The position numbers and the translations under genes are program-made. A stretch of 64,000 nt of DNA from Hetaerina americana (lineage: Eukaryota > Arthropoda > Insecta > Odonata > Calopterygidae). The notes under the pieces were generated by a model that saw only the letters and a list, made by a program, of their open reading frames with translations, was not told the DNA's origin and did no database searches. Of the stretch, positions 11,419 to 25,424 are shown piece after piece. The DNA lies in the NCBI GenBank assembly GCA_022747635.1, contig JAKTNV010000002.1:111994869-112058868 (forward strand). Reading direction: 5' to 3'. Numbering within the stretch: position 1 is the stretch's first letter; every line of letters begins with the position of its first letter.

Positions 11419-12268
11419 CCCTGTCCAATAAATACGCGAACTGAGGCCATAAAAGCTTTATTTTGCAAAATTTAGTCTACATCGATTTTGTCCCCATCAA
11501 AGTACTCTTCATTCGTTATTATGCTCGTATTCCATCTTCTTTTCCACTTATTGTGTCCACATCTGCCCACTGATGTCCCCTCATCACATTTTTGCATTTT
11601 GGGAATAGGAAAAATTCGCTGGGGGCGAGATCTGGCGAATAAGGAGGGTGATCAAGGATGGTGATTGAATTTTTTGCCAGAAACTGGCGAAAAATCAACA
11701 CAGCTTGGGTACCATTTTTGCACACATTTTTAAAAACCAAATGTTTGGTTAAAATAGTGTGCACTGTTGATTTTCCTAAATTCAGTTCATCAGCTTCTAT
11801 CGCTCGGACAGTTTTTCGACAATCGGTAAGGACAAGGGACCGCACACGATCAATGTTGTCGTCAGCACTGGTGGTTGAAAGTTGTCCCGGCCTTGAATAA
11901 TCCGTGGCGTCTTGTCGGCCATCTTTAAAACGCTTAATCCACTTAAAAACGGACGTTTCTTCAAAGCGTTATCACCGTAAACAGCTGTCTACATTTCAGT
12001 AAGTTCTTAATAACTTTTATCGCACTTCACCAAGAAACTTGATGTCGATTCGTTTCTCCGTGATTTCGTCAATTTCCATTTTGGACAAACAGTAAAAACA
12101 AGGACAACAGAAACTAACTTAACTGGCACCATACGCACAGCTCGACGATCCGCCAAGCACAGACGGCTCATTGGATCTTGGGCAACTAGCGCCGCTAGTG
12201 GGCGGGGCTATAGTCCACGTCATGGCCGCCAGATTGCACCAGTTCACGTATTTTTTGGGCAGACCACT
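11419..12268 (-). mobile_element. M4 mariner-like element, internally deleted
   Basis: Bounded by TA at 11417-11418 and 12269-12270. The termini are inverted repeats: left CTGTCCAATAAATACGCGAA, right on the minus strand CTGCCCAAAAAATACGTGAA. The minus-strand transposase starts near 12079 (MEIDEITEKRIDIKFLVKC). It runs through the second HTH (ELNLGKSTVHTILTKHLVFK), then jumps by deletion to FRQFLAKNSITILDHPPYSP, DLAPSEFFLFPKCKN, ending around YFDGDK near 11480. The region with the first two catalytic aspartates is lost and frameshifts are present. The best open part is 11519-11845. A smaller derivative of the same family is at 31601-32083. Confidence 0.8.
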
Positions 12269-12270
12269 TA

Positions 12271-14156
12271 AATACAAAAATCATCCGAATCATTCGTGAA
12301 AATACAAAAATCTGACGCACAAGGAATGATTCTATCACCGCATGAAACTGGCCGGCGAGACCGCGACGTGAATTCCAAATGGAAATTGACTCTCCAGTAG
12401 AGCGACATGATGAATATTTTTCGCCTGTGCCGTCCGAGACCACAAAGAAAGAAGACATACGCCGGGATTACAAAATTGTCGTCTGTAAAGTGACACCCAA
12501 GGCTATTATGCGTGAATAAATACCGCCTGATGATCTAAAACCCCCTGCCACAGAATCCAAAAACCCTATTGGTCTCCTGAAAGGTGGGATACAGGTTTTA
12601 AAGTATCGAGCCATCATGAGCCATTCCGAGGGTCATCTGCTCAATTGATCTAGCTGGTCAACGCAGGACATCATAAGTTTTATCATGGGGTTAGTCAAAG
12701 TTTTTCGTATGTATTGGCTAAAATTATCTCAAAATAGCCTTTGCCATTTTCATTTTGCATCACATTTTACGTTTAGATGCCCACCTACCCTCGTTTTTAA
12801 CAACTTACGCGAAATTTGTCGGGGAAAATTAAGAGAATTAATTAAGAGAATAATGTCCTTAGTTGGCTTTCACCATTGCTAGAGTGAACTTCGTCAACAT
12901 AGGACTCTACCCTCTGGACATTTTTGAAGTTCAACGAGGGCCGAGAGAGCGCCGAGCTGATCGCTAGGTGATTACTTTGGCGCCCGTCCTTTCTCGGCGA
13001 TGCCTCGCTGCAGCGCGGATGGTCGACCGAATGTGGAACCACGGGTAATTTACCTCGGCCGTTTATTTGATCAAGTGGCTGTAGCAGTTCGCCTCTCCTC
13101 CGGAGGAACTAAAAACCCATGGAAAAAAATTTAACCGGGAGCGGTGGTGTGGGATAAGTTAAAAGGTCGTTAAGGGCGGACGTTGGCGCCGAGGGCTCCG
13201 CGGTGAAAGGTTTTTCCTTCCCTTTCTCTCCCTCCGTCTCATATTCTCCCTCTTTCAACCCTACTTCCCCCTCCCTCCCCCTTTTCCACCCTTCCCGGAC
13301 AAAGGGAGGGGCGAGCGAAGGAAAGGCATCTTTGAAACTTTAATTCCGTCCGTGATAGAGGGGAATAGCGTCCCTGGTCGCCTGATAAGAGTCGGGTCAC
13401 GGCCTCGCCTTGTTTCCCCGTTCCCCACCAAAGTGCAAATTAACGCTCCCATTCATTCGCTTTCTCATCGCCTCTTCCTCCGTTGTCCCGCTTCCACCAT
13501 CCACCCTCGTCTCTCCCTCTTCCGCTCCCCCGACCCCTGCTCTGCCGACCGTCAAAACCCGCCCGAGGCGCCGACTCTCCTCTCGCGGAAGAAAGGAAGC
13601 CAACGCGGGGTACGTCCATGGCACCCGGCACGGCACTCTCTCTCTTCCATGGTGGCCAAAAGGAAGGAAGAAACTTTGTTTTATCTCGTTGTTGGTTGTC
13701 CCTGGGTTATATCTTGAAACCATCCATGTCACCACCACGCCCCATCTTTTCCCCCGTGCCTTGACCCTCCCTCCCCCCTAGGGTTCAATGCTGTGAGTTA
13801 GAGTCGAGCTCATTTTTAAAAGCCCCGAGACTTCTCCCGCGAAGCAGAGAAGAGTTGGTTTGGAACTATGTTTGTTTGTTTAGGGTTGAAACGATCGTTG
13901 TACTCGGCGTAACATAGACCGAGCGAATCTTCATGTTAAATTAGCGAGCAGAGGATGAACTGAACATTCCATGAGTGACTTATATTGTTATTTAAATGCC
14001 CCAATAAAGTTTGACCTTTCCCACTTTCTTTGCATACCCCTTCCAAAACTCTTCTCTCATTCCTTGTGTTAGGAATAAATAACTATTCAAATGTTAATTT
14101 TAGTCGAAAAATTCTAATTTCGGAATCGAATTGATCATTTGTTTCAATCTTTATGT
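12271..14156. other. No recognisable gene; GC-rich stretch 13200-13790
   Basis: 12271-13200 shows nothing I recognise. 13200-13790 is C/T-rich on the plus strand with CpGs. Overlapping frames of up to 123 codons on both strands are low-complexity. No splice-supported exon could be argued. Confidence 0.35.
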
Positions 14157-14157
14157 C

Positions 14158-14370
14158 TGTATATATATATATATATATATATATGTTTATAAGCTATGCG
14201 ATTTTTCGGGTACCAGGTCTTCCTGGGACGCCATAACCGGCACAGGGAAAGGAACTGGCCACCCTACCCTGATGAGTGAATTTCACACGCCGTCGGACTT
14301 AGTACTGGGTGAACTCTGCCATCACCTACCAAACCGACCTTCGGGTTGATTACTGTGTTTATGGTTTTTT
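14158..14370 (+). repeat. (TA)n followed by 5'-truncated SINE-B
   Basis: A 28-bp TA run (14158-14185) leads into the SINE-B body from AAGCTATGCGATTTTTCGGG, through the GTGAATTTCACAC palindrome, to the tail TGATTACTGTGTTTATGG. The tRNA-like head is absent. It closely matches 4440-4615. Confidence 0.75.
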
Positions 14371-14375
14371 ATAAT

Positions 14376-15380
14376 ATTATTAAGTAAACTACCGGTTAAG
14401 GTAGGTTTTGGATGCCACAACTATCAAATAAATATATTGTCACTCCTTACAAAACATAACTCAACATCCTACTCTACAACAAGCCCCCTTTCATCTCTGT
14501 ATGTATACTTCCTCCCTCCCTTACTTCCATCCAACATCCCCTATCCTACTCCTGCCCTTTCCTCGTACTCCTAACATTCTCCCCTCTATCACATTCTTCA
14601 ACATCTCACTGTCGATCAATGCGCTCAATCCTCCCCCGCATACCTTAAGTACTTCCTCATTTATTTTCCTTTCCGTCCATTTCACCTTCTCCATCCTTCT
14701 CCACATCCACATTTGAAAAGCCTCCGATCGAAACCTATCATCCTACTTCAAGGACCATGTTTCCACGCTGTACCTAACCACGCCATGCATCAAAGTTAAA
14801 AAAAAAAGTTTTCTTAACATCCTTACTCAACGTCCCCGTCATCAACTCCCTCTTCCTTGTGAAAGCCTCTTTACCTAGCGCAATTCTTCTCCTCACTACT
14901 TTGACCGTGTTCATCAAAAACACTTCCGAGACATGTAAACTGTTCTACCTGCTCTGGTTTTTGCCCTCCTATTTCAATGTTTAGGTTAGCCTTTTTCTCT
15001 CTGGAAAATTGCTAAACCTCTGTTTTATTAACATTGATTCTCCTCCCATACCTGTCGCAGTGAATTTCCAATTCACTCGGTTTCTTTTTTCTGCAAATAT
15101 ATATCTACCCAAATCAATCATTCAAGCACCTTTCGAAGCCTATGAAACTAGTAAATTCGCCGTGATTGTATTCTATGCTCCTATAGGTGAGTGATTTCAC
15201 GACTGCAGTGGCTCCGCGCGTGGCTGTCATCTCTCTAAACCCAAACTAATCATCTCCTGAGTAGTCATTGGCCCTGCTCTCAATCCTTTTGTTGATGGTC
15301 CTGAGAACAACGTTAGCTGCGTGGAAAATTAAACTTATTGTTATGTAATCCTCACAAGATGTAGCCTTTACCTATTTTGT
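14376..15380 (-). pseudogene. RTE/BovB-like LINE fragment (3' half)
   Basis: Homologous on the minus strand to 60178-62760. It begins with the shared 3' end (CTACCGGTTAAGGTAGGTTT at 14385), includes the ORF2 C-terminal region (about 14470-15070), then shows an internal deletion or replacement around 15070-15200, and resumes near 15230 with the RT block homologous to 62610-62760. At 14815 its sequence is continuous (CTTAACATCCTTACTCAACG) where the copy at 60.6 kb carries an M1 mariner, so it preserves the empty site. No long open frame survives. Confidence 0.7.
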
Positions 15381-15410
15381 AATAGGTACTAATACTGATC
15401 TAACAAAGTA

Positions 15411-15537
15411 AGAAATAAGAGTGGGCTAAAGTCGACGCCAGGTTTCTCTCCAACCTTCCTCCTTTCCCATCCATCCCAAAAGGCGCAGATGACCTTAGCT
15501 GTTGGTCGCCTCCCCTAAATCTAGTGCTAATACTCCT
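15411..15537 (+). repeat. SINE-A, 5'-truncated copy
   Basis: Matches the 3' half of SINE-A (25760-26082): GCCAGGTTTCTCTCCAACC, GACCTTAGCTGTTGGTCGCC and CTCCCCTAAAT. The tRNA-like head is missing and the CTA tail is degenerate. Confidence 0.65.
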
Positions 15538-17540
15538 CAAATTAGTTCTAATGATGCGGTCACGTTTCCAGGTTTGTAATGGCATGATCTGACGCATGCA
15601 TGTGTACATTTATATCTCGTTTTTGCTGCCCTTAATCTAAATCAGCAATCAAACGGGCCTCCTCTGAGTATCCTACGTACATCGGTGCTAACAGAATACT
15701 GGTTAAGTCAGGGGATCTTCTCTGACTGACTGACTCATGAACCTATGGTTGAATTCGAAGATGAAATTTGCTCATAGCGTAGTCAACGCGTCTCGAATTC
15801 TATTTTCTCTTTTGAATGAACGTCCAATCTAATTTGCAATGCCTTGATACACCATTATTCGCGTATTTTTTTAATTTTAGGGTAATTTACCCCATAATTC
15901 GAACGCCCGCTTCAACTGTGGGCATCGGGAATCGGGAATGGGGAAATCGGGAATGACTACTCTGTGGTGTTTAATCTCAGGTAATTTGTTGCGGCTTTGA
16001 CTTCTGTCGCATTAGCGCGCTGCTCTGTTTGTGGGCCTCAGACGAACCTTCGCTGGATATGCCGAGGTGAGAGATGAAGGGTTGAGCGATTGCTGACATG
16101 CAAAAACTAGTTTCATTCAATTTTTTCCGGCCACATTAAAACTTTGATTTACGGAAATGAAAATACCTTGTTTGGCGAATAAATTGGACGATCGTTGTGT
16201 GAACAAATATTAAACACAAATATTTTTGTTGTTTTTTTTCATTAGCTGCATTCTTTCCAGGCTGTTTTTTGTTTTTGTACTCTCTATACTGAAAAATATC
16301 ATGTGCTCGAGCCAGAATTTGCTGGACCGACTAATTTGAGGTACACAAATATTTGCTCTGGAACATATGCTAAGGATTTTCCTGCAACAGTGATCTTGGG
16401 AATAGAAATTAACATTGATATTCAGGTTCGTCATTAACCTTCCTTGTGGGGGCGAATACTATAGTATCTGGGAATTCGTTGAATCCTGAATAACCACGCT
16501 TGAGTGCGATCCGTGTCGTAGTCCCGTGAGAGCATAAAAGAAAGGAAGGATGGACTTCGTTCCAGGCGATTCCAAAATATATTAATCGAAGAGAAAAGAT
16601 ATCGCTGCACCCGGGAATCAATGGCGATTTGATTTGGACTGGAACAATTATTGAATGATTGGGACTGAATCATATTTAAACAAAACCGGGAAAGAAGAAT
16701 ACTTTGTAAACGGTTAGTAATTAGCAGAAGCCGTGGAGTAGCTGTTTATGTGCTTGTCCACGACTGACATTTCAATATATTTTTTCGTCATTTCGTTTCC
16801 ATTTACATCCTTGGCTCCGATTGAAGTCGTGAGAATGAAAATGTTGGCCTAAAAATCAAAAATGTCAAACCTAGATTATGTTCATTAGTAACGATTTATT
16901 GTACTCCTTGTATCCTTTCTTTCATCAAAATTAATTTTTTTAATGCTTTCACTTTTTAATGGTTCACGTGACGCTTATTGTATTACCATTTGCTTCTGCG
17001 AATTCACTTAAGTTGCAAGAGGATGGTATTTCGGTGTGGCGCTAAAGATCGCGCGGCAAGTAGTCTCGCCGTTCGCCACTGTAGACGGCGGCTCCACAGT
17101 CACTGTGTTAAAATGCAAATCCCGCGGGAGTAGTGGCAGAGCGGAGGCCCTTTTAACCATTTTGCTTTCGTAGTTTGACCCCCGATGACCTCTCCGCACC
17201 CTCGTGCAATCCAATAATGCAATTAATGTAATAAGTCCATAAAAAATCCATTTAGTAAATCTATGTTAAGGGATGCTGTGTTACCCTCCTCGCGAATGAA
17301 AGTCGCCACCCTCTGCTTGAACTCTTACCTCCTCCTTCTTTCGACCCACGGATAAATATTCCACCTTACTGCGGGGCCGCCTTTGTGGTGCGGCCCGTTT
17401 TGAACTTTTGCACAATAGGTTCGGACCTGTATCTATTCTTTCCTCTTTTGACTAAAATGGACCGGTAATAGCATCACCTGGTTGTGTTACCTATTTCCTA
17501 AATAAACTAATCATCTTTATGTTCACCTTTTAAATTCAAG
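15538..17540. other. No recognisable gene
   Basis: Two kilobases with no conserved coding motif. Frames of 60-80 codons occur but none resembles a known family, and I found no repeat shared with other parts of the window. Confidence 0.35.
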
Positions 17541-17542
17541 TA

Positions 17543-18249
17543 CGAGGACTGTCTAGAAAGTAACATCCGTTTGCGTCTATTTTGTTTACCGTAGCGAGTC
17601 ATTTTTTCAGTCACATGCGAGTTGTGATGAATAACACAATTGGGAATTCCGCTAAATGTAAATTCCATCTAGTGATAAGGCAATGGACTTCGAAGCTGCT
17701 GGAATTCATCGTCATTTAAATTTGTGCTCTGTACGGACCAAATGTCATGGATGACTGTGTTGCGAGTCACTGGTGTTGTTAGTTTAAGAGTAAACGGACA
17801 AATGTCCATGATGTCCAAGAAATGGCCATCCGTCAGTTCATCTGTCACGAGGCCAGGTCGACCACTGGGGTCCTCGTCGCGAGCATCGGTGCTGTGGCCA
17901 TTTTTAAATTGAATGCACCACTGCCTCACTCCGTCTTAACTCATTATTCCCTCTCCCTACACACGTCATAAAGTTGCCTATCAATAATTCAATTGACTTT
18001 TGTTATTGTTGTGCCAGTAAAAACCTAATCACAGATCGCACTTGACAACACTTGGGATTTTCTATTACAGCGCACATTTTAGCAGTTGGCAATGTGAGCA
18101 AACGACATAAACAGATGAACCACAGCCTGCACACTGCCATGATAGGATTCATACTGAGTGCAGGGATGTTTAGATACCAAGATGGTGGCTCTAACCCTAA
18201 CCAGCACCAATCTAGGTAGACACGCAAGTGACTTCCTTGACAGCCCTCG
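17543..18249 (-). mobile_element. M5 mariner-like element, deleted
   Basis: Flanked by TA at 17541-17542 and 18250-18251. Left terminus CGAGGACTGTCTAGAAAGTA and right terminus (minus strand) CGAGGGCTGTCAAGGAAGT are inverted repeats. The minus-strand frame 17669-17929 has the mariner N-terminal region: RQWCIQFKNGHSTDARDEDP, SGRPGLVTDEL. No catalytic blocks remain, so the element is non-autonomous. 44972-45120 begins with the same terminus. Confidence 0.7.
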
Positions 18250-18251
18250 TA

Positions 18252-18860
18252 TATTTGTTGAACAATACATTTCAACTTATTCCTCGTAGAGTCCTGCATA
18301 CACGGTCCATCAAGACCTTAGAAGGTTTCGTTCCTTCGTTTTTCCGTTAATGAGAGCGCTCTGGAATGCGTCTCTCTGATTTGTTTATTCATTGCTGGTC
18401 CTCCGTCTGTGCCTCGCTTAGCTCCGTGTCCCGTTTGAAGCGGAGACGGAGCCCTCTGTTTTTTTTTAACGAGAGTTCAAACCTAACGAAACGGGCTTTT
18501 AGACTTCTATGGCGTAGAAAAGATGCATGCCTCGGAATTATATACAAACGGATATATCACTCATGTGTACGCATGTACTCGTATGTGTATACTATATTAC
18601 TATTATTAAATGACGAGTTGAGGACAGAACACGTTTCAGGAGTCACTTTTCTTCCAGCTCGAAGGAGGGTTAACAACCGAATATTTAAATGTTTGTTTCG
18701 TGTTTTTTGTGTTTTTTTAACACTCACTACATCGTGGAATGACTAAATAATTCATACTCAGGGTCTCCTTATGCCCTCACGAAGGTAGCTGGGACCACGG
18801 AAATATCGAAGTGAATTGTGTGTCCATATTTTTATTTTTTATTATAATTAAATGCAAGTG
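18252..18860. other. No recognisable gene
   Basis: A 126-codon frame at 18366-18746 has no recognisable motif. Nothing else stands out. Confidence 0.3.
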
Positions 18861-18863
18861 TGC

Positions 18864-18865
<2 letters not shown>

Positions 18866-18927
<62 letters not shown>

Positions 18928-19003
18928 TTATATATATGTATGATATGTATATATAAACTTATTTACATGGAAAAATATGTATTAAAGTAAAGGAATAAAA
19001 AAG
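18866..19003. repeat. (TA)n microsatellite with SINE-C tail fragment
   Basis: About 85 bp of TA followed by ACTTATTTACATGGAAAAAT (18957-18976), which matches the SINE-C sequence next to TA tracts at 19969 and, inverted, at 19770. Confidence 0.7.
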
Positions 19004-19249
19004 TAAATATGTGTGTGTGTATAGATTTGTATATATTGTCGCGAGGGGCGTTTCTATGGTGCGACACAAAGGGTATCGGGGAAAGTCAGAATAAATACAC
19101 CGAGTCTTACCCAAACAATCGTATATTATACAACATACAGTCATAATCCACCATTTACATAGGTATAAGCAAATTATGGATGGCTAGACCCTCGGTAAAC
19201 CAACGCGAGTGCGGGCAATTGAAATGGCAGAACATTACCTGGGAAAGGG

Positions 19250-19380
19250 TTAAGGCAGGGTAGACGCGGTCACGAAACACATAACCTAGGCAGAGCCCTC
19301 GGCCGTCGGGATGGAAGGGAGTATGGCGGGGCGGACGCGGTCACGACGAACGTAACCTAGGGAGAGCCCTCGTCCGAAGT
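19250..19380. repeat. Imperfect tandem repeat, period about 73 bp
   Basis: Two diverged copies of a unit containing ACGCGGTCACGA, then ATAACCTAGG-type sequence, AGAGCCCTCG and a CCG motif, at 19256-19305 and 19329-19377. No coding potential. Confidence 0.6.
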
Positions 19381-19499
19381 TGAGTCAGCAATAGGACACG
19401 CTGTCGCGACAAGCGCAACATAACCCGCGTGCCCTACCGGTCACCGCCAGATAACCAACTGACCGCTTTTCGCCCCGCGACCAGGGCTTTAATACCCAA

Positions 19500-19680
19500 T
19501 TTAGGAGTCGGGGGAGGAATACTCTTGAAACATTGTCTATGGTCACTTGGGAGATTCGGAGGAGCCAGGGAAGGAATACTATGCTTCATACTTGCAACAT
19601 TGTATCTTTGATCGCTTGGGGTATTCGGAGGAGCCAGGAAAGGAGTACCATGTCGCAAACTTGAGACAATATAATATTTT
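19500..19680. repeat. Imperfect tandem repeat, period about 72 bp
   Basis: Two and a partial third units share TTGGG..ATTCGGAGGAGCCAGG and GGAGTACCATG/GGAATACTATG, followed by ACTTG. The frames crossing it show the same duplication as peptides ([10 protein letters not shown] and [10 protein letters not shown]), which reflects the DNA repeat and is not evidence of a gene. Confidence 0.6.
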
Positions 19681-19689
19681 TGCACTTGT

Positions 19690-20009
<320 letters not shown>

Positions 20010-20076
<67 letters not shown>
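20010..20076. repeat. (TA)n microsatellite
   Basis: Pure TA run of about 65 bp. Confidence 0.95.
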
Positions 20077-20077
<1 letters not shown>

Positions 20078-20081
<4 letters not shown>

Positions 20082-21300
20082 TTTTGTCGAATCTCAAAGC
20101 TGCTCTTCAATGGCAGCTAATCGGAAGTGTGGCCCCCGTGGGTGGATGTCTCTCGCGAGAGAATTCGTGGATGAAGAGAGACGCAGGGAGGCCCTGCCCT
20201 CCTCTGGGGCGAAAAGGAGAGGACGAGAAGTGTAGGGTCCTTTTTTTTAGTGATGCCGAAGGGGCAGGAGTTCCCTTGTTCCGCCTTTGTTGTTTTTTTT
20301 TCATTCCCACGCGGAAGCATTCAGGACAATTTGCCTGATGAAATTTTTAAGCACACTTCCCGGAATGACGTTGAGTGGGAGGAGAAGGAATGAAAACTTC
20401 CCAGCGTCCTTGTTGCCGTTTGAACCTCCCCCTCCTCAGCCCCCCTCTCCCACCCACGCTCCCCCTATCTGCGGCTCGTACGTCTTGAGAAAGCGAGGGA
20501 GTCCTGCGTTTCATCTCCGATTAAAAGCGCTCCGACTTGCTTTTTTTTATTTGGAAGAACATTTACTGAAATTTAACGTCCTTGAATTTCGAAAAAAGTA
20601 AAAGACGCAGCCGTAGACAAGAATTGAAATAATGTAAGTGCGAAAATGACCGTGCACTTATCTTTTACACTGAATTATTTCATTCCGAAAACCGAATTTC
20701 AACATACATATGCTTAGTGACTCATGAAGTTGATATTTGGGTTTTTTCCGATTTTGCGAATTAAAAATTTTGTTGGGAAAAATCGCGCAAAGTTGTACAG
20801 GTCATCATGACATGTTTTTATGTACTATTTCGCGTTAAAAAGAAAAAATATCCAAAAATCTGGCGGGAAAAGGAAACCACTAGGCGAAATCTACATTCAC
20901 GCTAAATCATTATTTGGCGTTGTAACTATCTGTGTGATCTTCGTCCACGTTGGCGATAGAGAGCGATATTATAGGCGCCCGTCATGTTTGACCCTTCCTC
21001 AAGCAGCAATGCAACGGCATGTGGTGGGATTATTCATGTCGGCATGCATTTCAGGCTGTGGACATTATATTGGAAAATGAATAAAACGAACGGTAACTTT
21101 GGCCGTATGAATGTTATGGGAAGAATCCACCCCAGCCGTATTCTTACAAATGGGCAAAGGATATGGTGAGGGAAATTAGAGGGGGGGGGGAAATAGATAT
21201 AATAAAAATAAATAAATAATTCAAATTTAGTTGAAATGAAATGAAATTGGGGGTTAGAACAGAAAAAAAGGATTAAACGAAAATATGATGACAGAAATTC
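20078..21300. other. No recognisable gene
   Basis: 20100-20330 and 20390-20530 are moderately GC-rich with short frames on both strands. No motif recognised. A run of 10 G lies at 21180-21190. Confidence 0.3.
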
Positions 21301-21301
21301 T

Positions 21302-21640
21302 CTGGCTAAGGTGTTCTAGTTGGCATTGACCCTCGCCCTTATCAAGCACTCACCCAGACAGGGCTTGCGAGGGAATTATCTCTGCCCCAGCGGCCCAACA
21401 ATCACACGTAATCAAATAATTGCAAATAAATCAGACTGGATGTACTAAATAGCATTGATCTTTGCTAGTACCAAGCACTCAAACTTCAACAAAAACGCGC
21501 GCTGGCTAAGGTATTCTAGGAAGCATTGACCCTAGCCCTTATCAATCACTCACCCCGACAAGGCTTAAAAGAGACTCCTCCCTGCGCCAGCGGCCCAGCA
21601 ATCACACGCTATAGAATAAATGCCAATTTAAATATGCATA
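21302..21640. repeat. Direct repeat, period about 200 bp
   Basis: Two diverged copies (about 21302-21425 and 21503-21630) share CTGGCTAAGGT, TTCTAG, GCATTGACCCT, GCCCTTATCAA, CACTCACCC, CAGCGGCCCA and CAATCACACG in the same order. A third partial match (AGCATTGATC, CCAAGCACTCA) lies between them at 21451-21482. This is a degenerate tandem duplication of unknown origin. Confidence 0.65.
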
Positions 21641-21644
21641 TGTA

Positions 21645-22755
21645 AAATATCACTAGCCCATTTGTTCTAGTTTGGCAGTGGGTTGGTTCTTCCCATAACA
21701 TCATGGAAAATTTTCATTGTCGTTTTTTCTGCCATTTAAGACACGCGAGCACGTAAGATTTTCCCTTATGTCGGCAGTATATTTCTAATTACTTGGAAAA
21801 CCTTCGATTGCTATCAATTTAGTCAAAGAACGATTGAAATACATGATCGTAATGCTCATGTCTAGTTAAAAAAAATATATTTCTAGTTTCGCAGACGTGA
21901 ATTGGAGTGGGAAGCATATAGTTCCAGCATGGGGAAGTAGTGTTATGAAATTAGTCAATCTATCGCAAGAAACATTTCATTAAAAATTAAAAATTTCTTA
22001 CTCGTAGGTAAACATTATTTAATCTCTTACTTACTTATTCTTAATGACAATTTCGATCATAATCCCGCAAAATTGGAGGGACAACCAGATGATGCTGGCA
22101 AACCAGAAAAAATTGGCATTGACATCGGTCGAATCGTATTTTTAAGAGAATAATTCCGTGGACTTCTTAAAAGATTGAATCTCGCCTTAGGCCTCAAAAA
22201 TGACGATGTTTACATGCGTATTATTTTCTGTGTGAACTTACAAGTATTCTGTATCACGATCAGGATATTATATCTACTTGAAAAAAATATCCAAAAATGG
22301 TGCACTTAACTGCACTTGTCTTGAATTACTTCCTCACCCACCCTTGGTTCAATCGTAGGCGTAGTTATCTCCGACGCGCGAGGCTGCGTAACTTCAACTT
22401 GATGACTGTGATGGGAAAGTGCGGCGAAGCGAAAGGAATTAGGTGGACTGGCGAAATGAAAGAGGCCTGCGAAGGACGGGCGGAGAAATGAGAGCGTTGA
22501 AACGCCGCGGCGGTGAAGTGGCAATTTCATGGGCCGCGCTGCGGAAGGAAGTCTTTGGCTGTCTTAGGGCAGCAATAAGTGGAGGAGGAGCGATAGAGCG
22601 GCGGGCGTGGCAGAGGAATGGAAACGTCCAGCGGACACAAAAGAGCTGTGCATTAGGGGATTAGGCGAATAGTAACGAAGTAGGATGTGCAAGTAGTCGA
22701 GGGTAACTATGAGGCCTGCAAAAGAATATATGCTTGTATATAATTACATATACGA
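21645..22755. other. No recognisable gene
   Basis: AT-rich to about 22300, then purine-rich to 22680. Frames of about 70 codons only. No motif recognised. Confidence 0.3.
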
Positions 22756-22756
22756 G

Positions 22757-23176
22757 TATTATATATATATATATATTTTTTTAAGGTACTCTACCGGTTA
22801 ATGTAGGTTTTTGGATGGACACTGCTACTAAATAAAACATTTTGTGACTCCTAAAAAACACAACATCCAGCAACCTACTTTATATCAGGTCCCTCTTCAT
22901 CTCGGAGTACTTTCCTCCCTTCATCCCGTCCAACATCCCTATCCTGTTCCTTCCCTTTCCTCGTGTGCCTAACATTCTATCCTCAATTACAGTCTTCAAC
23001 ATCCCACTGCCGGACAATACGCCCCTCATCCATTTTTTATGTCTCGATTCCACAACATCACGCCTGACTCTTCACTTTTCGTAGGATTCACAAACTTTAT
23101 TTGGTAGTTGTGTCCAACCAAAAACCCACCTTAATCGGTGGATTACCTAATATATATATATATATATATATATATT
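22757..23176 (-). repeat. RTE-like LINE 3' end with an inverted 3'-terminal copy, between TA tracts
   Basis: 22783-23085 is a minus-strand copy of the LINE 3' region shared with 14376 and 60178 (CTACCGGTTAATGTAGGTTT; CCCGTCCAACATCCC; CCTAACATTCT). At 23103-23150 the terminal 45 bp reappear in the opposite orientation (GTTGTGTCCAACCAAAAACC, CCACCTTAATCGGTGG). TA runs border both ends (22757-22776, 23150-23176). The structure is a head-to-head inverted pair of LINE 3' termini inside a microsatellite. Confidence 0.65.
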
Positions 23177-23186
23177 TTTTTATGTA

Positions 23187-24450
<1,264 letters not shown>

Positions 24451-24451
24451 G

Positions 24452-25420
24452 GTATGGTTAGTTGTTGTCATGTTTAAAATAATCATGTAAACGGTTTCCT
24501 AACGATTGTGATGCGTAAATTTCGAATAGCGATGGGCAATCTCATCTGTCGCTCTGATCGCTGGCCAAATTCGTTGCTCTAGTGCCCTTGTTGCGTGTTT
24601 GCTTGTTCTCTTTTTCGTGAATTTTGAGCCCAATTCCTCTCTTAAACTTGCCCTTATGGAAACACTGGCGGCGAACGAACGGGGCAATGTAAAACAGCTA
24701 AGCCTTAGTTGGAGGGATTTCCCACCCACTCCGGCGAGAATCAGGGTCGTGACCTTTGGCCCTCCGTCGAGGGCGGCCGGTAATCGAACTTCACAAACGT
24801 CCCTGCCGTCAGAATACTGGGGTTTGTAAAGTCTATTTTTCACGTGGGCATATAGTATATGTGGACTCTTTGCTTTGTAAATATCTTAAAAAAATATATC
24901 CTGCTTCTTAAGTGTTAAGTTTCATTTTTTAATTGCGTAGCGCGATTCAGAACTTCTTTAGCAAGGAGGGAAGAATAAAGGAGGGTTAAGTATATGAAAT
25001 ATTACTTAAGTAAAATTTTTACCAAATAGATTAAGCAATTTAACATGAGGTTACCTTTTTTAATTCCAGAAAAAAAATTTAAAAAGAAAATTATTATTTT
25101 TGCTATGCTGCAGACAGAAAGATAAGAAGAAATTAAATACCGCGAGGAGGGTCCAACCATTTACATTCCGATACCGGCTTGAAGGGTTAGCAGGGAAGGG
25201 GATGTCCCCTTTCATGTTTATGTCCCCTTCCCGCTTAAACCTTTCTTTATCCCTCCCTCCTTCCTACCACCTACCACCGTCCTCTTAAATAATGACCACA
25301 AGTGCTTATCTTCACCCCCTTCTTTTTATCTCTCCATTTCTTTAGTTTCCCTGTTTCTTTGGGTTTCCATATTTCCCCTCTTCGTCCCCGCCTACCTTAC
25401 TCCTCAATCTTTTCTTGATG
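24452..25420. other. No recognisable gene
   Basis: Unique-looking. A minus frame 24499-24843 (114 codons) has no recognisable motif. 25200-25420 is pyrimidine-rich. Confidence 0.3.
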
Positions 25421-25424
25421 TTTC

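Noticed and set aside
13352..13781. Four overlapping frames of 93-123 codons
   Set aside because: Pyrimidine-rich GC segment, all frames open, no domain or splice signal that I could defend.
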